Source: Acidaminococcaceae bacterium
GTDB lineage: Bacteria > Bacillota > Negativicutes > Acidaminococcales > Acidaminococcaceae
Length of the DNA stretch: 5,409 nucleotides
Assembly: GCA_003512125.1 (NCBI GenBank)
Contig: DOSQ01000012.1
Span: 1-5,409 of the forward strand
Direction: 5' to 3'
Within the stretch, counting starts at the first letter, position 1; every line of letters begins with the position of its first letter. Below are positions 4,624 to 5,409 of this stretch, piece after piece. The translations under genes were made by a program, and so were the position numbers. Under the pieces are notes generated by a model. The model had not been told where the DNA came from, did not search any database, and saw only the letters and a program-made list of their open reading frames with translations.

Positions 4624-5409
4624 TTACAAGTCCTCTTCATTCTTTGCGCGGATAATCATCTGGATCGGCGTGCCTTCAAATCCAAAGGCCTCCCGCAATT
4701 TGTTTTCCAGATAACGCTGATAGGAAAAATGCATGATCTCCGGATTGTTGACAAACAGCACAAAGGTCGGCGGTTTGATTTTTACCTGTGTTACAAAATA
4801 AATCTTCAGCTGGCGACCTTTGTCGGTAGGCGGCGGGTTGATGGCGCAGGCGTCTTCGATGATCTGGTTGATGACGGACGTGGAGATACGCATGGCGTTC
4901 TGTTCCGCCACATATTTGATCACTTCGGGGAGCCTGTGGATGCGCTGCATGGTTACGGCCGAAACATACACAACCGGCGCGTACTGCAGAAAAACAAGTT
5001 CTTTCCGTAATTCTTCCGTATAGCGCAGCGTAGAATCCGTATCCTTTTTATACAGATCCCATTTGTTGACTACAAGGACGATGCCTTTTCCTGCATCGTG
5101 CGCGTAGCCGACGATTTTTTTATCCTGTTCGGTGACGCCTTCTACCGCGTCGATCACCATCAGCACAACGTCAGAACGGTCCACGGCACGAAGGGAACGG
5201 ACGATACTGTATTTCTCAATCAGCTCTTCGATTTTTCCCTTACGCCTCATTCCGGCCGTATCGATGAAAAGATAACGCTGCCCGTCCTTTACGACCGGCG
5301 TATCGATCGCGTCGCGGGTCGTTCCGGCCTGGTCGCTGACGATGGAACGTTCTTCCCCGACAAGCGCATTGAAGATGGAAGATTTCCCTACGTTAGGCCT
5401 GCCTATGAG
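4624..5409 (-). CDS. der: Ribosome biogenesis GTPase Der (EngA), 5' part outside window
   Basis: Der is an essential tandem GTPase that helps assemble the 50S ribosomal subunit. The visible 261 residues contain the second GTPase domain and the C-terminal KH-like domain; the first GTPase domain lies beyond the right edge. Motifs, numbered from the first complete codon at 5409: P-loop GRPNVGKS at 3-10, switch I SDQAGTTRDAID at 25-36, DTAG at 50-53 followed by MRRKGK as in Der second domains, NKWD at 115-118, and SA at 149-150 in VVYVSAVT. The C-terminal domain includes PPTFVLFVNNPE and ends in RAKNEEDL. The frame is open to the window edge, so the ATG at 5248-5250 (M of DTAGM) is internal and not a start. 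A complete Der is about 440 residues, so roughly 60% is seen. The gene ends two bases before plsY begins, and the plsY ribosome binding site lies in its last codons. Confidence 0.97.
   Translation of the reverse strand, partial: LIGRPNVGKSSIFNALVGEERSIVSDQAGTTRDAIDTPVVKDGQRYLFIDTAGMRRKGKIEELIEKYSIVRSLRAVDRSDVVLMVIDAVEGVTEQDKKIVGYAHDAGKGIVLVVNKWDLYKKDTDSTLRYTEELRKELVFLQYAPVVYVSAVTMQRIHRLPEVIKYVAEQNAMRISTSVINQIIEDACAINPPPTDKGRQLKIYFVTQVKIKPPTFVLFVNNPEIMHFSYQRYLENKLREAFGFEGTPIQMIIRAKNEEDL
4631..4636 (-). promoter_or_regulatory. Ribosome binding site that fixes the plsY start, inside der
   Basis: AGAGGA on the minus strand lies in the last codons of der and 8 bases before the ATG at 4620-4622. 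Ribosomes ending on the der TAA (4624-4626) would be next to it, which fits coupled translation of Der and PlsY. Confidence 0.7.

Noticed and set aside
1..5409. Search for mobile elements, CRISPR arrays, toxin-antitoxin pairs or defence genes
   Set aside because: No transposase or recombinase motifs, no terminal inverted repeats, no regularly spaced repeats, and no toxin- or defence-like proteins were seen. The UPF0213 GIY-YIG protein is a common chromosomal family and is not by itself evidence of a homing or defence element.

Overview
This is a compact chromosomal housekeeping segment from what looks like a Gram-positive-type bacterium of the Bacillota. The evidence is the Der and PlsY proteins, a UPF0735/PheB-type ACT protein placed next to hom and thrB, AGGAGG-like ribosome binding sites before the genes with a clear start, and a CCA-encoding tRNA gene. 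The gene content would suit a Negativicutes-like lineage, but that is an inference from memory of gene order, not something the sequence proves. Every gene I can support lies on the minus strand, so the biological reading order is from high to low coordinates.

Region by region: (1) 5409-4624 is the C-terminal 60% or so of the ribosome-assembly GTPase Der, whose 5' end lies outside the window. It is followed without a gap by plsY (4622-4008), the acyl-phosphate glycerol-3-phosphate acyltransferase. (2) A 116-base spacer (3892-4007) carries two tandem copies of an 18-bp sequence and a plausible promoter. (3) Next comes a threonine-biosynthesis operon: an HTH-plus-ACT protein (3891-3400), homoserine dehydrogenase hom (3320-2016) and homoserine kinase thrB (1996-1067). 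(4) A tRNA-Pro(GGG) gene (1014-938) follows, with its own near-consensus promoter and a strong hairpin terminator that has T-runs on both sides. (5) A 187-base non-coding stretch (711-897) has a palindrome-rich, promoter-like sequence on the plus strand. (6) A small GIY-YIG (UPF0213) protein (662-405) has its own extended -10 promoter, and a SEC-C-motif reading frame runs off the left edge with no convincing start.

How the parts work together: Hom makes homoserine from aspartate semialdehyde and ThrB phosphorylates it toward threonine. Hom ends in an ACT domain, the usual site of threonine feedback. The ACT/HTH protein at the head of the operon is a candidate amino-acid-responsive regulator, and the tandem repeats just upstream are a candidate binding site. 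Der and PlsY (ribosome assembly and phospholipid synthesis) form a separate, upstream transcriptional pair.

I see no mobile element, CRISPR array, toxin-antitoxin pair or defence system. Most of the window is ordinary. The points worth a second look are regulatory: the tandem repeat, the palindrome inside the tRNA promoter, and a possible plus-strand small RNA ending at the shared terminator. Three gene starts were moved from the longest possible reading frame to starts supported by ribosome binding sites (plsY, hom, UPF0213).
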